DNA of 64,000 bases from contig CAWBIK010000004.1 in NCBI GenBank assembly GCA_963788965.1, positions 1 through 64,000 of the forward strand. The letters are read 5' to 3'. Below the pieces are notes generated by a model. That model ran no database searches and was not told where the DNA came from. It saw only the letters and a program-made list of their open reading frames with translations. Shown here piece after piece: positions 38,698 to 47,578 of this stretch (position 1 is its first letter; every line of letters starts with the position of its first letter). The stretch is from QHXQ01 sp963788965 (lineage in GTDB: Bacteria; Acidobacteriota; Blastocatellia; Pyrinomonadales; Pyrinomonadaceae). Made by a program: the position numbers and the translations under genes.

Positions 38698-39621
38698 TTG
38701 AATATTTGCCCCTGTTGTGGCGAGAAACTGGCCGGCGAACAGTCGTTGGTGGAATGCGGCGCATGCGGCGCACACGCGGTCGGGCCGCCACTTGCGCGGC
38801 CCGAACACGAGTTGCCGTCTTACGTGCGCTCGCTCGCCATCGGCGCGACGGGCACGTTGCTGCTGGTCGTGTTCCTGATCGCCACGGTCGCGGCGCTGAT
38901 CGAGAGCCAACCGTTCTCGCTCGATTTCTGGAACGTTATGGCCGCAGGCGAGACAGCCGCGTGGCGGCTGAAACTGCTAGCCTTGCCGCTGGCGCTCGTC
39001 GCTTTGTGGCCGAGTTGGCGCGCACTCGCCGCGTTGCGTCATGAACCGGCGCGCTTCGGTGGTTTGCGCGTAGCGCGCGTGGGGTTGGCCATGTCCGCGT
39101 TCGTCGTCGTCGCTATCGCCACACTGATCGGCATCACCGTACCTGAGCGACTGCACAAGCGCTCGCTCGCCGCACAGGCCGCGCAGAACGCGGTCGCGTA
39201 TGAGATCAGCGGCGTGTTGCTCCAGTACCAGACGCGTTACGGCACATACCCTGCGACCGCCAACGACCTGCGCATCAAACTGGACGACACGGACGGCTCG
39301 GTCGCGCGCGTGGTGGAGTTGCTCAAGACCAGCACGTATGAGCCTGTGTCCGACATCGCCGCGCTGCCATCGGCGGGCGGGAAGGGGCGCGCACCGCGTC
39401 GCGCCGTAGCCGTGCGCGTGCGCAACGCCCTGCCGCGTGCGGGCTTGGACGATGCGCCGTCCGAAGGTCTGTCCTTCACCAGCTACAAACTCGTCCTGCC
39501 CGGCCCTGATAAGAAACTTGGCACGGCCGACGACATCACGTTGCGCGACGGCGCGCTCGTAGCCACGCCGCCGCCCGCGACCAACAACGCGCGCGCCAGC
39601 CAGAGCAGCAACGCGCCTTAA
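38698..39621 (+). CDS. zinc-ribbon membrane protein with pseudopilin-like C-terminus
   Basis: 307 aa. N-terminal zinc ribbon (CPCCGEKLAGE, then CGACGAHAVG), three membrane helices (LAIGATGTLLLVVFLIATVA, LLALPLALVALWP, GLAMSAFVVVAIATLIG), then an outer domain beginning AQNAVAYEISGVLLQYQTRY, with YGTYPATANDL and ending GPDKKLGTADDITLRDG. The last motif matches the calcium-binding style end of GspG-like pseudopilins. TTG 38698 is the only suitable start (GAGG ~12 nt upstream). Function unknown; perhaps envelope sensing or assembly. Confidence 0.75.
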   Translation: MNICPCCGEKLAGEQSLVECGACGAHAVGPPLARPEHELPSYVRSLAIGATGTLLLVVFLIATVAALIESQPFSLDFWNVMAAGETAAWRLKLLALPLALVALWPSWRALAALRHEPARFGGLRVARVGLAMSAFVVVAIATLIGITVPERLHKRSLAAQAAQNAVAYEISGVLLQYQTRYGTYPATANDLRIKLDDTDGSVARVVELLKTSTYEPVSDIAALPSAGGKGRAPRRAVAVRVRNALPRAGLDDAPSEGLSFTSYKLVLPGPDKKLGTADDITLRDGALVATPPPATNNARASQSSNAP

Positions 39622-39639
39622 CGCGCCGCAGGCACGATC

Positions 39640-39930
39640 ATGGGTTTGCTCGGTCTTCTACGGCGGAAGCAGGACAATTCGGAAGCCGCGCGCCGCGCGC
39701 GTCTGCTGCGGACCGGCCGCATCGCCGAAGGCTCAATCCTCGACATCGGCACGGACGACGAAGGCCAGATCATACATATCTTCTATTCATACGAGATCAA
39801 CGGCGTAGACTACGAGTCCTCACAAACACTCGACGAGACACAACGCACACAACCGGCCAACTATTCGCCCGGCGCACGCGTCGTCATCCGCTTCGACCCA
39901 CACCAGCCCGCCAACTCCGTCGTCGTTTGA
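39640..39930 (+). CDS. small DUF3592-like protein
   Basis: 96 aa: basic N-terminus MGLLGLLRRKQDNSEAARRA, then a beta-rich domain (GRIAEGSILDIGTDDEGQII, YSYEINGVDYESSQTL, YSPGARVVIRFDPHQPANSV). The sequence G-x-V-x-Y-ending-in-DP resembles DUF3592 domains; no membrane helix is present. It follows the preceding gene by 18 nt and is probably in the same operon. Confidence 0.7.
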   Translation: MGLLGLLRRKQDNSEAARRARLLRTGRIAEGSILDIGTDDEGQIIHIFYSYEINGVDYESSQTLDETQRTQPANYSPGARVVIRFDPHQPANSVVV

Positions 39931-39950
39931 ACATCCAACGACTGCTAAAA

Positions 39951-40053
39951 CTAACCACAAAGACACGAACATACGAAAGAAATACTGACTGATGAATAAG
40001 CTGCTATTCATCGGTCATCGTTCATCATTGCGTTTCGTGGCTTCGTGGTTAAG
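39951..40053. repeat. nested repeat: family B hairpin inside family A hairpin
   Basis: Outer imperfect arms CTAACCACAAAGACACGAA (39951-39969) and TTCGTGGCTTCGTGGTTAAG (40034-40053). Between them lies a family B unit, GACTGATGAATAAGCTGC followed by TATTCATCGGTCATC (39988-40028). Confidence 0.82.
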
Positions 40054-40070
40054 TTTGACTTTTGTAACCA

Positions 40071-40094
40071 CTGACCTCTAACCTCTGACCTCTG
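40071..40094 (+). repeat. ACCTCTG heptamer tandem repeat
   Basis: Units GACCTCT, AACCTCT, GACCTCT directly before accC. Same heptamer style as families B and C but with no complementary arm. Confidence 0.65.
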
Positions 40095-40099
40095 CCGTT

Positions 40100-41633
40100 A
40101 TGTTTAGCAAAATCCTGATCGCCAATCGCGGCGAGATCGCGGTGCGGATCATCCGCGCGTGCCGTGAGTTGAACGTCGTGCCCGTCGCCGTCTATTCAGA
40201 GGCGGACGCGGCGGCGTTGCATGTGCGCTTGGCCGATGAAGCTTATCTGCTCGGCCCCGCGCCTTCAGTCGAGAGTTATCTACGCATTGATCGCATCATC
40301 GCGGCGGCCAAACAGAGTGGCGCGCAAGCGATTCATCCCGGCTACGGTTTTCTGGCCGAGAACGCGGAGTTTGCGCGCGCCACAGCCGCGGCGGGTCTAG
40401 TCTTCATCGGGCCGTCGCCTGCGGCGATGGAGTTGATGGGGTCGAAGACGAACGCACGCCGCGCGGCGCAAGCGGCCGGTGCGCCCGTCGTGCCGGGCAC
40501 GACCGAACCGCTCGCATCCGTCGCAGATGCGCTGACGACGGCCGCGCGTTTAGGTTATCCGGTGATGCTCAAGGCGGCGGCCGGCGGCGGCGGCAAAGGC
40601 ATGCGCCTCGTCATGCATGAGCATGAGTTGGCTGCCGCTTTCGAGACGGCGCAGGCGGAAGCGGCCGCGGCATTTGGCGACGCGTCGGTCTATCTGGAAA
40701 AGGCAATCGAGCGCCCGCGCCACATAGAGATTCAGGTCTTCGCCGACAGCCACGGCAACTACGTCCACCTCGGCGAGCGCGAGTGTTCGATTCAGCGGCG
40801 ACATCAGAAGGTGATCGAAGAATGCCCTTCGCCGATTAACGATGCCGACCTTGCGTGAACGCATGGGCGCGGCGGCGCTCAAGATCGCGCGGGCCGCTGA
40901 TTACGTCGGCGCGGGCACGGTCGAGTTCCTCGTCTCGGACGTGACGCGCGAGTTTTACTTCCTCGAAATGAACACGCGCCTGCAAGTCGAGCATCCGGTG
41001 ACGGAGTTGGTCACGGGCATCGATCTTGTGCGCGAACAGATCACGGTCGCGGCTGGCGCGCAGCTTTCGTTCACGCAAGACGAAGTTGCATGGCGCGGTC
41101 ACGCCATCGAGTGCCGCGTCTATGCCGAAGACCCGGACAACAATTTTCTGCCGTCGCCGGGGCGCATCACGCACTTGCGTCTGCCGCAAGGGCCGTGCGT
41201 GCGCGACGACGGCGGCGTGTACGCGGGCGCGGACGTGTCGATCTACTACGACCCGATGATCTCGAAGCTCGCCGTCTGGGGCCGCACACGGGCGGAAGCG
41301 ATTGACCGTGTGCGACGCGCGCTCGACGAGTACGCGGTCGGCGGCATCAAGACGACGCTGCCTTTCTTCCGCGCGGTCGTGCGTGATGCGGAGTTCATCG
41401 CCGGCCAACTCGATACCGGCTTCATCACGCGCTTCTTCGCGCGACGCAACGCGCACGAAGCGCACACTGTAGAGATTGAAGACACGGCGACACGCGACAT
41501 GGCCGTTATCGCGGCCGCGCTCGCGCACACAGAGCGGGCGCAAGTTGCAACGACGAACGGCGCGCCGCAAGCACCCGTTAGCAATTGGCGCAACACGGGT
41601 CGCAACGCGCAGCAACGTGGACGCACCATGTAA
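40100..41633 (+). CDS. accC: biotin carboxylase subunit, one frame break
   Basis: ATP-dependent carboxylation of biotin, the first half-reaction of acetyl-/propionyl-CoA carboxylase. N-terminus MFSKILIANRGEIAVRIIRA, HPGYGFLAENAEFA, the ATP-grasp Gly-rich loop KAAAGGGGKGMRLV, HIEIQVFADSHGN and GERECSIQRRHQK, then after the break FYFLEMNTRLQVEHPVTE (catalytic), IECRVYAEDP and YYDPMISKLAVWG. One extra T at ~40853 (CCTTGCG for CCTGCG) explains the frame change at NDADLRERMG. The C-terminal ~35 residues are extra relative to E. coli AccC. Followed by the carrier-protein gene 17 nt later. Confidence 0.93.
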
Positions 41634-41650
41634 TTACATTTCGAGAGCGC

Positions 41651-42157
41651 ATGAAACTCACAGCAGAACTGGCGGGCACGGAACACGCGCTTGAGTTGCG
41701 GCGCGAGGGCGCGCGTGTCTTCGCGGAGTTGGCGGGCCGGCGTTATGAACTTGAAGCGCGCGAGGTCGAGCCGGGCATGTACCTGTTGCAAGCGGGCGGG
41801 CGCGTGTATGAATGTCGCGTCGCTCATACGGACGCAGCGGGCGGCGCTTATGAAGTCAGCATCGGAGCGCAGACGTTCACGATCAACTTGCTCGATCCGA
41901 AGCGACTGCGCCACACGCAGAGCGCGGGCACGATGGCGGCGGGGCGCGCGGCGGTCGTCGGGGCGATGCCCGGCAAGGTTGTGCGCGTGCTCGTCGCAGC
42001 GGGCGCGCAGGTCGAAGCGGGCGACGCGCTCGTCGTGGTCGAAGCGATGAAGATGCAGAACGAATTGAAGTCGCCCAAGACCGGCACGGTTGTCGAAGTC
42101 CACGCACAGGCGGGCGCAACCGTCAACGCGGGCGACGTGCTGGTGGTTGTCGAATGA
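41651..42157 (+). CDS. biotinyl carrier protein (acyl-CoA carboxylase)
   Basis: 168 aa. The C-terminal biotinyl/lipoyl domain (AVVGAMPGKVVRVLVAAGAQ) contains the biotin site EAMKMQNEL, Lys in the MKM hairpin. The N-terminal ~80 residues are a beta-rich domain as in the carrier part of alpha subunits of acetyl/propionyl-CoA carboxylases. Together with the preceding biotin carboxylase this is a split alpha subunit. The carboxyltransferase subunit is not in this window, so the acyl-CoA substrate is unknown. Confidence 0.92.
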   Translation: MKLTAELAGTEHALELRREGARVFAELAGRRYELEAREVEPGMYLLQAGGRVYECRVAHTDAAGGAYEVSIGAQTFTINLLDPKRLRHTQSAGTMAAGRAAVVGAMPGKVVRVLVAAGAQVEAGDALVVVEAMKMQNELKSPKTGTVVEVHAQAGATVNAGDVLVVVE

Positions 42158-42163
42158 AGTGCA

Positions 42164-42210
42164 TCATTGATTCATCGCTTCGTTGAGTCAATGCACAGAT
42201 GAATCAATGA
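42164..42210. repeat. family B hairpin overlapping the HAD start codon
   Basis: Perfect 13-bp arms 42164-42176 and 42198-42210 (TCATTGATTCATC and complement), with an offset pair GTGCAT/ATGCAC. The ATG at 42207 lies in the right arm. Confidence 0.8.
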
Positions 42211-42929
42211 ATCAATCATCATCGGACCTGCGCGTGCTGTTGTGGGATGTGGACGGGACTCTGGTGCGGACGGCGCGGCGTGGGGCGTTTCTTGATTACA
42301 CGCGCCCGGCCCTTGAGCGCGTGTTCGGGACGGCGGGGCGACTCGCGGAGTTGTCCGTGTCGGGCATGACCGATTTGCAGATCGCCGCAGAGGCTTTGCG
42401 CGATGAGGGCTTCACGCACGAACAGATTCATGCGCGCCGCGCGGAGTTATGCACGCACTACTACGCAGAGCTTGAACGCATCACGACGCAAGAGTCGCTC
42501 TACCTGTTGCTGCCGGGTGTGCGTGAAGTGTTGACGGCGTTGGCGACGCGGCCACGTTATCGCTCGGCGTTGCTGACGGGCAACGTCGAACAGGCCGCTT
42601 ATTTGAAATTGCGCCTCGTCGGCCTCGCGGACTTCTTTCAACTGCCCGGCGCATACGGCGACGATTCGCACGACCGGCGCGAGTTGCCCGCGCTCGCCGC
42701 CATGCGTATCAACCGGGCACTCGGCCTCGACCTCGCGCCCGCGCAGTTCATCGTCATCGGCGATACGCCCAACGACATCGCCTGCGCTCGCCACTTCGGC
42801 GCGCGTGCGGTCGCCGTGGCTACGGGGCGCACACACGCGGCCGCAGACCTGCGCGCGCACCGCCCCGACGCACTGCTCGACACACTCGCCGATACCGCAC
42901 ACGTACTCGACACGCTCGCGGCGTTGTAA
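42207..42929 (+). CDS. HAD-superfamily phosphatase
   Basis: 240 aa, cytoplasmic. Motif I LLWDVDGTLVRT (nucleophile Asp), motif II in ALLTGNVEQAA, motif III region RRELPALA and motif IV VIGDTPNDIACA. The cap is helical (type C1), as in phosphoglycolate phosphatase/beta-phosphoglucomutase relatives. Substrate unknown. Start ATG 42207 is nearest the core; its codons MNQSSSD derive from the repeat hairpin. It ends 11 nt from the convergent membrane-protein stop with no terminator hairpin in between. Confidence 0.88.
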   Translation: MNQSSSDLRVLLWDVDGTLVRTARRGAFLDYTRPALERVFGTAGRLAELSVSGMTDLQIAAEALRDEGFTHEQIHARRAELCTHYYAELERITTQESLYLLLPGVREVLTALATRPRYRSALLTGNVEQAAYLKLRLVGLADFFQLPGAYGDDSHDRRELPALAAMRINRALGLDLAPAQFIVIGDTPNDIACARHFGARAVAVATGRTHAAADLRAHRPDALLDTLADTAHVLDTLAAL

Positions 42930-42940
42930 GCCGGCCAGAC

Positions 42941-44563
42941 TTAATTTGACGACGGGTGTGTGCCGTTGCCGCTTGCTTCGGTGGACGACGGCGCGGCCGT
43001 TGCGGACACCAACTCGGCCGCGCTCGCTAATGCGCCGACGTTGGCCACCAACGCTTGGCCGCTGACAGTCGCGGGCGTGGGCGACGTTATGCCGGCCGGC
43101 GCGGCGGTCGCCTGCGGCGCAAGCGTGATCGCTTGGTCGCTGATGCTTTCGAGTTGAGCAATATATGACTCGCTCAGTTGAAAAGCGCGCGCGCCTTCGA
43201 GCATGAGTTGCAAGCAGTACGTCTCAGGCTTGAGGTTGGGGCGCGTGCCCTCCGCCACGTATATCTCGGCCTTGAGTAGTTCTTTGCCGACCAGCACTTC
43301 GATGTCGTGCTTGCGCACGTAGCCGATCTCCGTGCGGTCGATGAATCGCAGCGTCGCGTCCGTCAGTTTATACAGCACGCCCTCGACCACGTTCTGCTTG
43401 TCCGTGGTCGCTTCGATGTTCGGCATGCCGTATGTGGCAGCCGGGTCTTTCGCGTCCGGGTCGTGCGGCTTGTTGAAGACCAGCCGGTAGCCTTGCAGCA
43501 CGCAACGTTGCGGCTCGCAGCGGGTCACAAACTCAGTCTCTTCCATGTCGGCCCAGTTCAGTCGCTCGCGGAAGGCCCGCCCGGACATGCTCGTGCCGTA
43601 AGCCATGTAATAGACGGGTTTCGTCTGTGTGGTGCCGCCGAGTTGCGCCAGTTTGTTGAACAGACCGCTCGTCGTCTCTTGCTGCTCCGGCATGGCCGCT
43701 TTCACGTACCAGTCGGCGGGCAGATTGGCGAAGACCTTGCTGACAAAATCCTCGCCCATTCGGTTCAACATCAGGAAGCCCAACTCAAGCGAGCGCAGCG
43801 ACGGGTCTCTGAACTCGCGCGTGCGAATCTGATCGATGTTCTCGCGGCACTTGATGATCTCTTCGAGGCTGAGCGCCTGCGCCGAGCGCAGCATCGACAG
43901 GCAGTACTCGTCGAGCCGGTCGAAGTGGATTTCGTTCAACCGCAGCTTGCGCAAAAAATCGATCCGCGACTGCGCGCGGACGCGATCAATGGCGTCTTCC
44001 ATGAAGCTGAAAAAGATGTTGATGAGTTGTTCGGGGCCGAGCGCCACGTCCTGCCCGCCGACCTTCAAGTTGAACAGTTTCGAGCGCATCACGAACATCG
44101 CGCCGAGGCCGGCGATAAGCACGAGTTCAAGTTTATCCTGATTGTTGACCGGCTTCTGCCCGAAGGTCTTCATGGTAAAGAGCGCAAAGGCCGAGATCGA
44201 GCCGTTGAGCAAGTGATAAAAGAGCGCGTGCGGCGTGCGCAAAGACTTGATCGGCTCGTCGCTGAACTTGCCGATGATCTCGCCGAAGGCGGTCGTCATG
44301 CCCAACAGGAACGCGTAGAAGTAGAGCATGTGATCGACTTCGAGCTTCGGGTCGGGGTCCCAGTGTGACGACTTCACCGCCCACAGCAGCACGATCAGGA
44401 TCGAGACGAAGTACCAGATGTAGAAGTCGAGTTGCTGATGCAGGAAGCTCACGATGCGCACGCCGAAGCCGAGCACGATGAGGGCCAGCACCACTGTCAG
44501 CAGATAGTTGTCGGTGAAGAAACGCATGATGGAACTGAAGTCCATAATAGAAGACATGTTCAT
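42941..44563 (-). CDS. membrane protein with C-terminal gamma-glutamylcyclotransferase-like domain
   Basis: 540 aa. The N-terminal ~160 residues hold about five membrane helices (LLTVVLALIVLGFGVRIVSF, DFYIWYFVSILIVLLWAV, YFYAFLLGMTTAFGEII, LVLIAGLGAMFVM). A helical soluble region (~170-300) follows, then a GGCT-like domain: VYYMAYGTSMSGRAF, VLQGYRLVFNKPHD, VEGVLYKLTDATLRFIDRTE with the Glu in the position of the catalytic acid. The tail is Ala/Thr/Ser-rich. GGCT-fold enzymes cleave gamma-glutamyl amines or peptides. The membrane fusion is not one I recognise. Single gene, intact frame. Confidence 0.75.
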   Translation of the reverse strand: MNMSSIMDFSSIMRFFTDNYLLTVVLALIVLGFGVRIVSFLHQQLDFYIWYFVSILIVLLWAVKSSHWDPDPKLEVDHMLYFYAFLLGMTTAFGEIIGKFSDEPIKSLRTPHALFYHLLNGSISAFALFTMKTFGQKPVNNQDKLELVLIAGLGAMFVMRSKLFNLKVGGQDVALGPEQLINIFFSFMEDAIDRVRAQSRIDFLRKLRLNEIHFDRLDEYCLSMLRSAQALSLEEIIKCRENIDQIRTREFRDPSLRSLELGFLMLNRMGEDFVSKVFANLPADWYVKAAMPEQQETTSGLFNKLAQLGGTTQTKPVYYMAYGTSMSGRAFRERLNWADMEETEFVTRCEPQRCVLQGYRLVFNKPHDPDAKDPAATYGMPNIEATTDKQNVVEGVLYKLTDATLRFIDRTEIGYVRKHDIEVLVGKELLKAEIYVAEGTRPNLKPETYCLQLMLEGARAFQLSESYIAQLESISDQAITLAPQATAAPAGITSPTPATVSGQALVANVGALASAAELVSATAAPSSTEASGNGTHPSSN

Positions 44564-45003
44564 GGGGGTCTTGCTACCTCCTTAGGTACGGGTTGGCGAG
44601 GTGTCGGCGACAGGGACGGCCCTTGTGATCGGGCAATGGCGGCGCTCGTAAGCAGCAGGCAGCATACTCCCGGCGCACGCGCGGTGCAAACATTTTCTCG
44701 CGGGTTTAAGCCGAGCGCCGCCGCGCCTCACGCCATGCAGTCGTGACCAATCAGCGCCCGACGCTCAGTCCGTTGTACTCATTATTTAATGCTGACCGGC
44801 ACTAAAACATTTCACGCGCCGGGTGGCCGAATAAAATGTGAAACGGTAAATCGATCCACTGATCCTGTTTAAGTGGCTCGGTTGATCCTTCATTTTACGC
44901 AGCGACTTTTTCAGACTTTGCGCGCGCACGCGTCGTCCAATGTTGTGACCGCGCAAGCGGTCGGCAACATCAAGGCAGACTACGAAGGAGGAGAGAACCG
45001 AAC
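44564..45003. other. intergenic, no gene seen
   Basis: 440 bp between divergent genes, with an AT-richer middle (ATTATTTAATGC near 44780). No convincing coding frame or RNA gene; likely promoters for both neighbours. GAAGGAGGAG near 44985 is the SD of the next gene. Confidence 0.5.
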
Positions 45004-45351
45004 ATGAAAGCGATCTTAAAGAAACTGTTGGCCCCGGCCACGCTTGTCGTGGCGCTCGCCTGCCCGCTCGCGGCGCAGGCGCAAACGAACTGTCATCATC
45101 CGCGCGGCATCAACCCGCGCCAGCACCGCGAACAGGGGCGCATCCGGCAAGGCATCCGCAGTGGCGAGTTGACGCGCCGCGAGACTGCACGCCTCGAAGC
45201 CGAGCAAGCGCGCATCCGCGTCAACGAAGTTTACGCGCGCCGTTCGGGCGGCGAGTTCACCGCGCAAGAGCGCGCCCGCGTGCAGCGTCAACTCAACCGG
45301 GCGAGCAGAGACATCTACCGGCAGAAACACGACGGGCAGGATCGCAACTAA
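45004..45351 (+). CDS. small secreted Arg/Gln-rich helical protein
   Basis: 115 aa with a signal peptide (to AAQAQ, ~27) and a highly charged mature part: RQHREQGRIRQGIRSGELTR, RRETARLEAEQARIR, then GGEFTAQERARVQRQLNRAS and IYRQKHDGQ. The repeated pattern G-E-(L/F)-T-x2-E occurs twice, suggesting a duplicated EF-hand-like or helical hairpin. A strong SD (GGAGGAG) precedes the ATG. Function unknown; periplasmic. Confidence 0.78.
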   Translation: MKAILKKLLAPATLVVALACPLAAQAQTNCHHPRGINPRQHREQGRIRQGIRSGELTRRETARLEAEQARIRVNEVYARRSGGEFTAQERARVQRQLNRASRDIYRQKHDGQDRN

Positions 45352-45375
45352 CGCGACCCACTGCAAACAAAGATA

Positions 45376-45417
45376 AAGGGCGCGGCGCAAGACTCTCTCC
45401 TTTTGCGCCGCGCCCTT
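45376..45417. terminator. bidirectional hairpin terminator
   Basis: Perfect 15-bp stem (45376-45390 with 45403-45417), 12-nt loop, flanked by AAAGAT and TGTCTTT. Between the small secreted protein and mutL, which converge. Confidence 0.82.
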
Positions 45418-45478
45418 GTCTTTAGTTGTTAGTGCAACCGCGTCAGTCGTACAGATAAAACTGACACGGGTTACAAGG

Positions 45479-47484
45479 TCATGGTCGATGAAAGCCGTGT
45501 TCGATGTCGCGTGTACGCAGGCGGAGGATGGAGGGGCGACCATGCGGGCAAGTGGTCGGCGAAGAGGTCAGCAGCAGACGGTCGATCAGCCAACTCATCT
45601 TTTCCGGCGCGAGCGGCATGTTGACCTTGATGGCGGCATGACAGGCGAGCGAGGCCGCGACACGTTCGCGCAACGTCTCGCGCGAACGCCCGCGCCGCTC
45701 CGCGTCCACCGCGTCGAGCACTTCGGCCAGCAGGTTGCGCGCTTCGGCGGCGGGCAGATCGGCCGGCACGGCTTTGACCGCAACCGTGCGCCCCGACAGG
45801 CGCATCAAGTTGAAGCCGTAAGCTTCGAGGTCCGCAGCAACCGTGTCGAAGGCCGCGGCTTGCGCGGGCGTCAGATCGAACGTCTCCGGCACGAGCAATT
45901 GTTGCGCGTCGGGCGTGCGCGCGGCTTCAAGCGCACGATACTTGTCGAACAGTATGCGCTCGTGCGCGGCGTGCTGATCGATGAGCAACAAGCCTTCGCC
46001 GTCCGCCGCGACGATGTAACTCTCTTCGAGTTGATAGAGCGGGCGGATATTGTGCGCGACCTGTTCGACGGGCACGGCCCGCAACGCACCCGCAATCGAA
46101 TTGAGCGGCGGCAACGCGGCGCGGGCGGTGCGGGCTGCGACGCAACACGCGCGTTAGCCGTCGGCCGATATTTCAACCGATTGAGTTAAAGCGGCGGAGC
46201 GAAAGTTGAAGGCGCATCCGGTTGTGCAGGCGGCACGGTTTTTGCTTGCGCCGGTTCTAGCTGTTCATGCTCTGCCTGCCGGTCACGCCCGTTCTGCTCA
46301 TGTGATGGCGTGACCGGCGCGTCGTGTTCGTGCGTGAGCAAGACCTCGGCGCTTGGCGGTGTGAACCCGAACTCGATGGCTTCTTGTTGCGGGGCTGCGG
46401 GTGGCTGCTCGACGGGCTCCGTGTGCGTTGCGTCGGCTTCAGTCGCGCCAAGTTCAACGCTTGTTATCTCATCGGTATCGCGGCGCACGTAACCGGCGGC
46501 GGCGAGGGCGGCGCGGACGCTCTCGCGTACCACGTCGGCGACAGCCGGGGCACGACGAAAACGCACTTCGGTCTTCGCCGGATGCACGTTCACGTCCACT
46601 TCTTCGAGCGGCACGTCGAGAAACAGCAGCGCCGCCGGATAGACGCCGTGCGGCAGCACCGTGCGATAGCCTTCGCTGAGCGCGCGCGCGATCAGGCGGT
46701 CGCGCACGTAGCGGCCGTTGACGAACAGATATTGGGCATCGCGCGTCGTGCGCCGTTCGCGCGGCGCGGAGACGTAACCGCGCACGCGCGCCACTTGCGC
46801 GAGGCCGCCGTCCAACGCAAGCAGACTGGTCAAAAACTCCGCGCCGAAAATTTGATAGGCGCGCTCATGTAAGTCCGCGGCCCGGTCGGCGCGCAAGGTT
46901 TCGCGGCCGTTGTTCGTCAAGACGAAAGCGATCTCCGGGTGCGCCAGCGCGTAGTGTGTGACGAGGTTCGTCAGGTGAAAACTCTCGGTCGCTTCGGAGC
47001 GCAAAAACTTGCGGCGCGCGGGCACGTTGAAGAAGAGATCGCGCACCGTGATGGTCGTGCCGCGCGGTCGCGCCGTGGGCTGCACGTCGCGCATGCGCCC
47101 GCCTTCGATCAGCACGCGCGTGCCTTCCTGTTCATCGCCCTGTAGCGTGAGCAACTCGACGCGCGCCACCGAAGCGATGGATGCGAGCGCCTCGCCGCGA
47201 AAGCCGAGCGTGCTGATCGCTTCGAGGTCCTCGGCGCGTTTGATCTTCGAGGTCGCATGGCGCTCAAAGGCAAGCAGCGCGTCGTCGCGCGTCATGCCGC
47301 AGCCATCGTCCGCCACGCGCAAGAGTCTGCGCCCGCCTGCTTCCACATCCAACTCGATGCGCCGCGCGCCCGCGTCAATAGCATTCTCAACCAACTCTTT
47401 CGCCACCGAAGCAGGGCGCTCGACCACTTCGCCAGCGGCGATCTGATTGACCAGTTGATCGGATAAGACACGAATGATGGACAT
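45479..47484 (-). CDS. mutL: DNA mismatch repair protein MutL, frame-broken linker
   Basis: Links MutS recognition to strand removal. The N-terminal GHKL ATPase is intact: IAAGEVVERPASVAKELVEN, DDGCGMTRDDA, STLGFRGEALASI, RGTTITVRDLFFNVPARRKF and the NVHPAKTEVRF end. A Pro/Glu-rich linker stops in this frame near 46186; the C-terminal domain resumes near 46114 with LIDQHAAHERILFD and finishes PTTCPHGRP. Thus the DQHAxxE endonuclease motif is present but its last Glu is Asp, and the CPHGRP zinc motif is kept. Two or more indels in the linker are inferred. Lies after bshC on the same strand. Confidence 0.9.
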
Positions 47485-47504
47485 AAGTAACGATCAGTGA
47501 TCAG

Positions 47505-47578
47505 CGTGATCAGTGATCAGCTATCAGCGGTCAGCTTAAAACAAAAATTCAAAAGCTGATCGCTGACCGCTGACCGCT
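47505..47578. repeat. family C hairpin (GATCAGC/GGTCAGC units)
   Basis: Left arm has units GATCAGC, TATCAGC, GGTCAGC (to 47537); right arm has AAGCTGATCGCTGACC and TGACCGCT (47554-47578). Imperfect stem across an A-rich loop. Between bshC and mutL; the right arm touches the bshC stop codon. Confidence 0.78.

Noticed and set aside
40071..40094. Possible CRISPR-like or operator direct repeats
   Set aside because: Units are only 7 bases with no spacers, no cas genes, and the same style occurs at other gaps, so it belongs with the heptamer repeats.
43307..44368. 353-codon open frame on plus opposite the GGCT membrane protein
   Set aside because: Composition is that of a GC-rich antisense shadow; no SD or family motif, while the minus-strand frame has clear helices and GGCT motifs.
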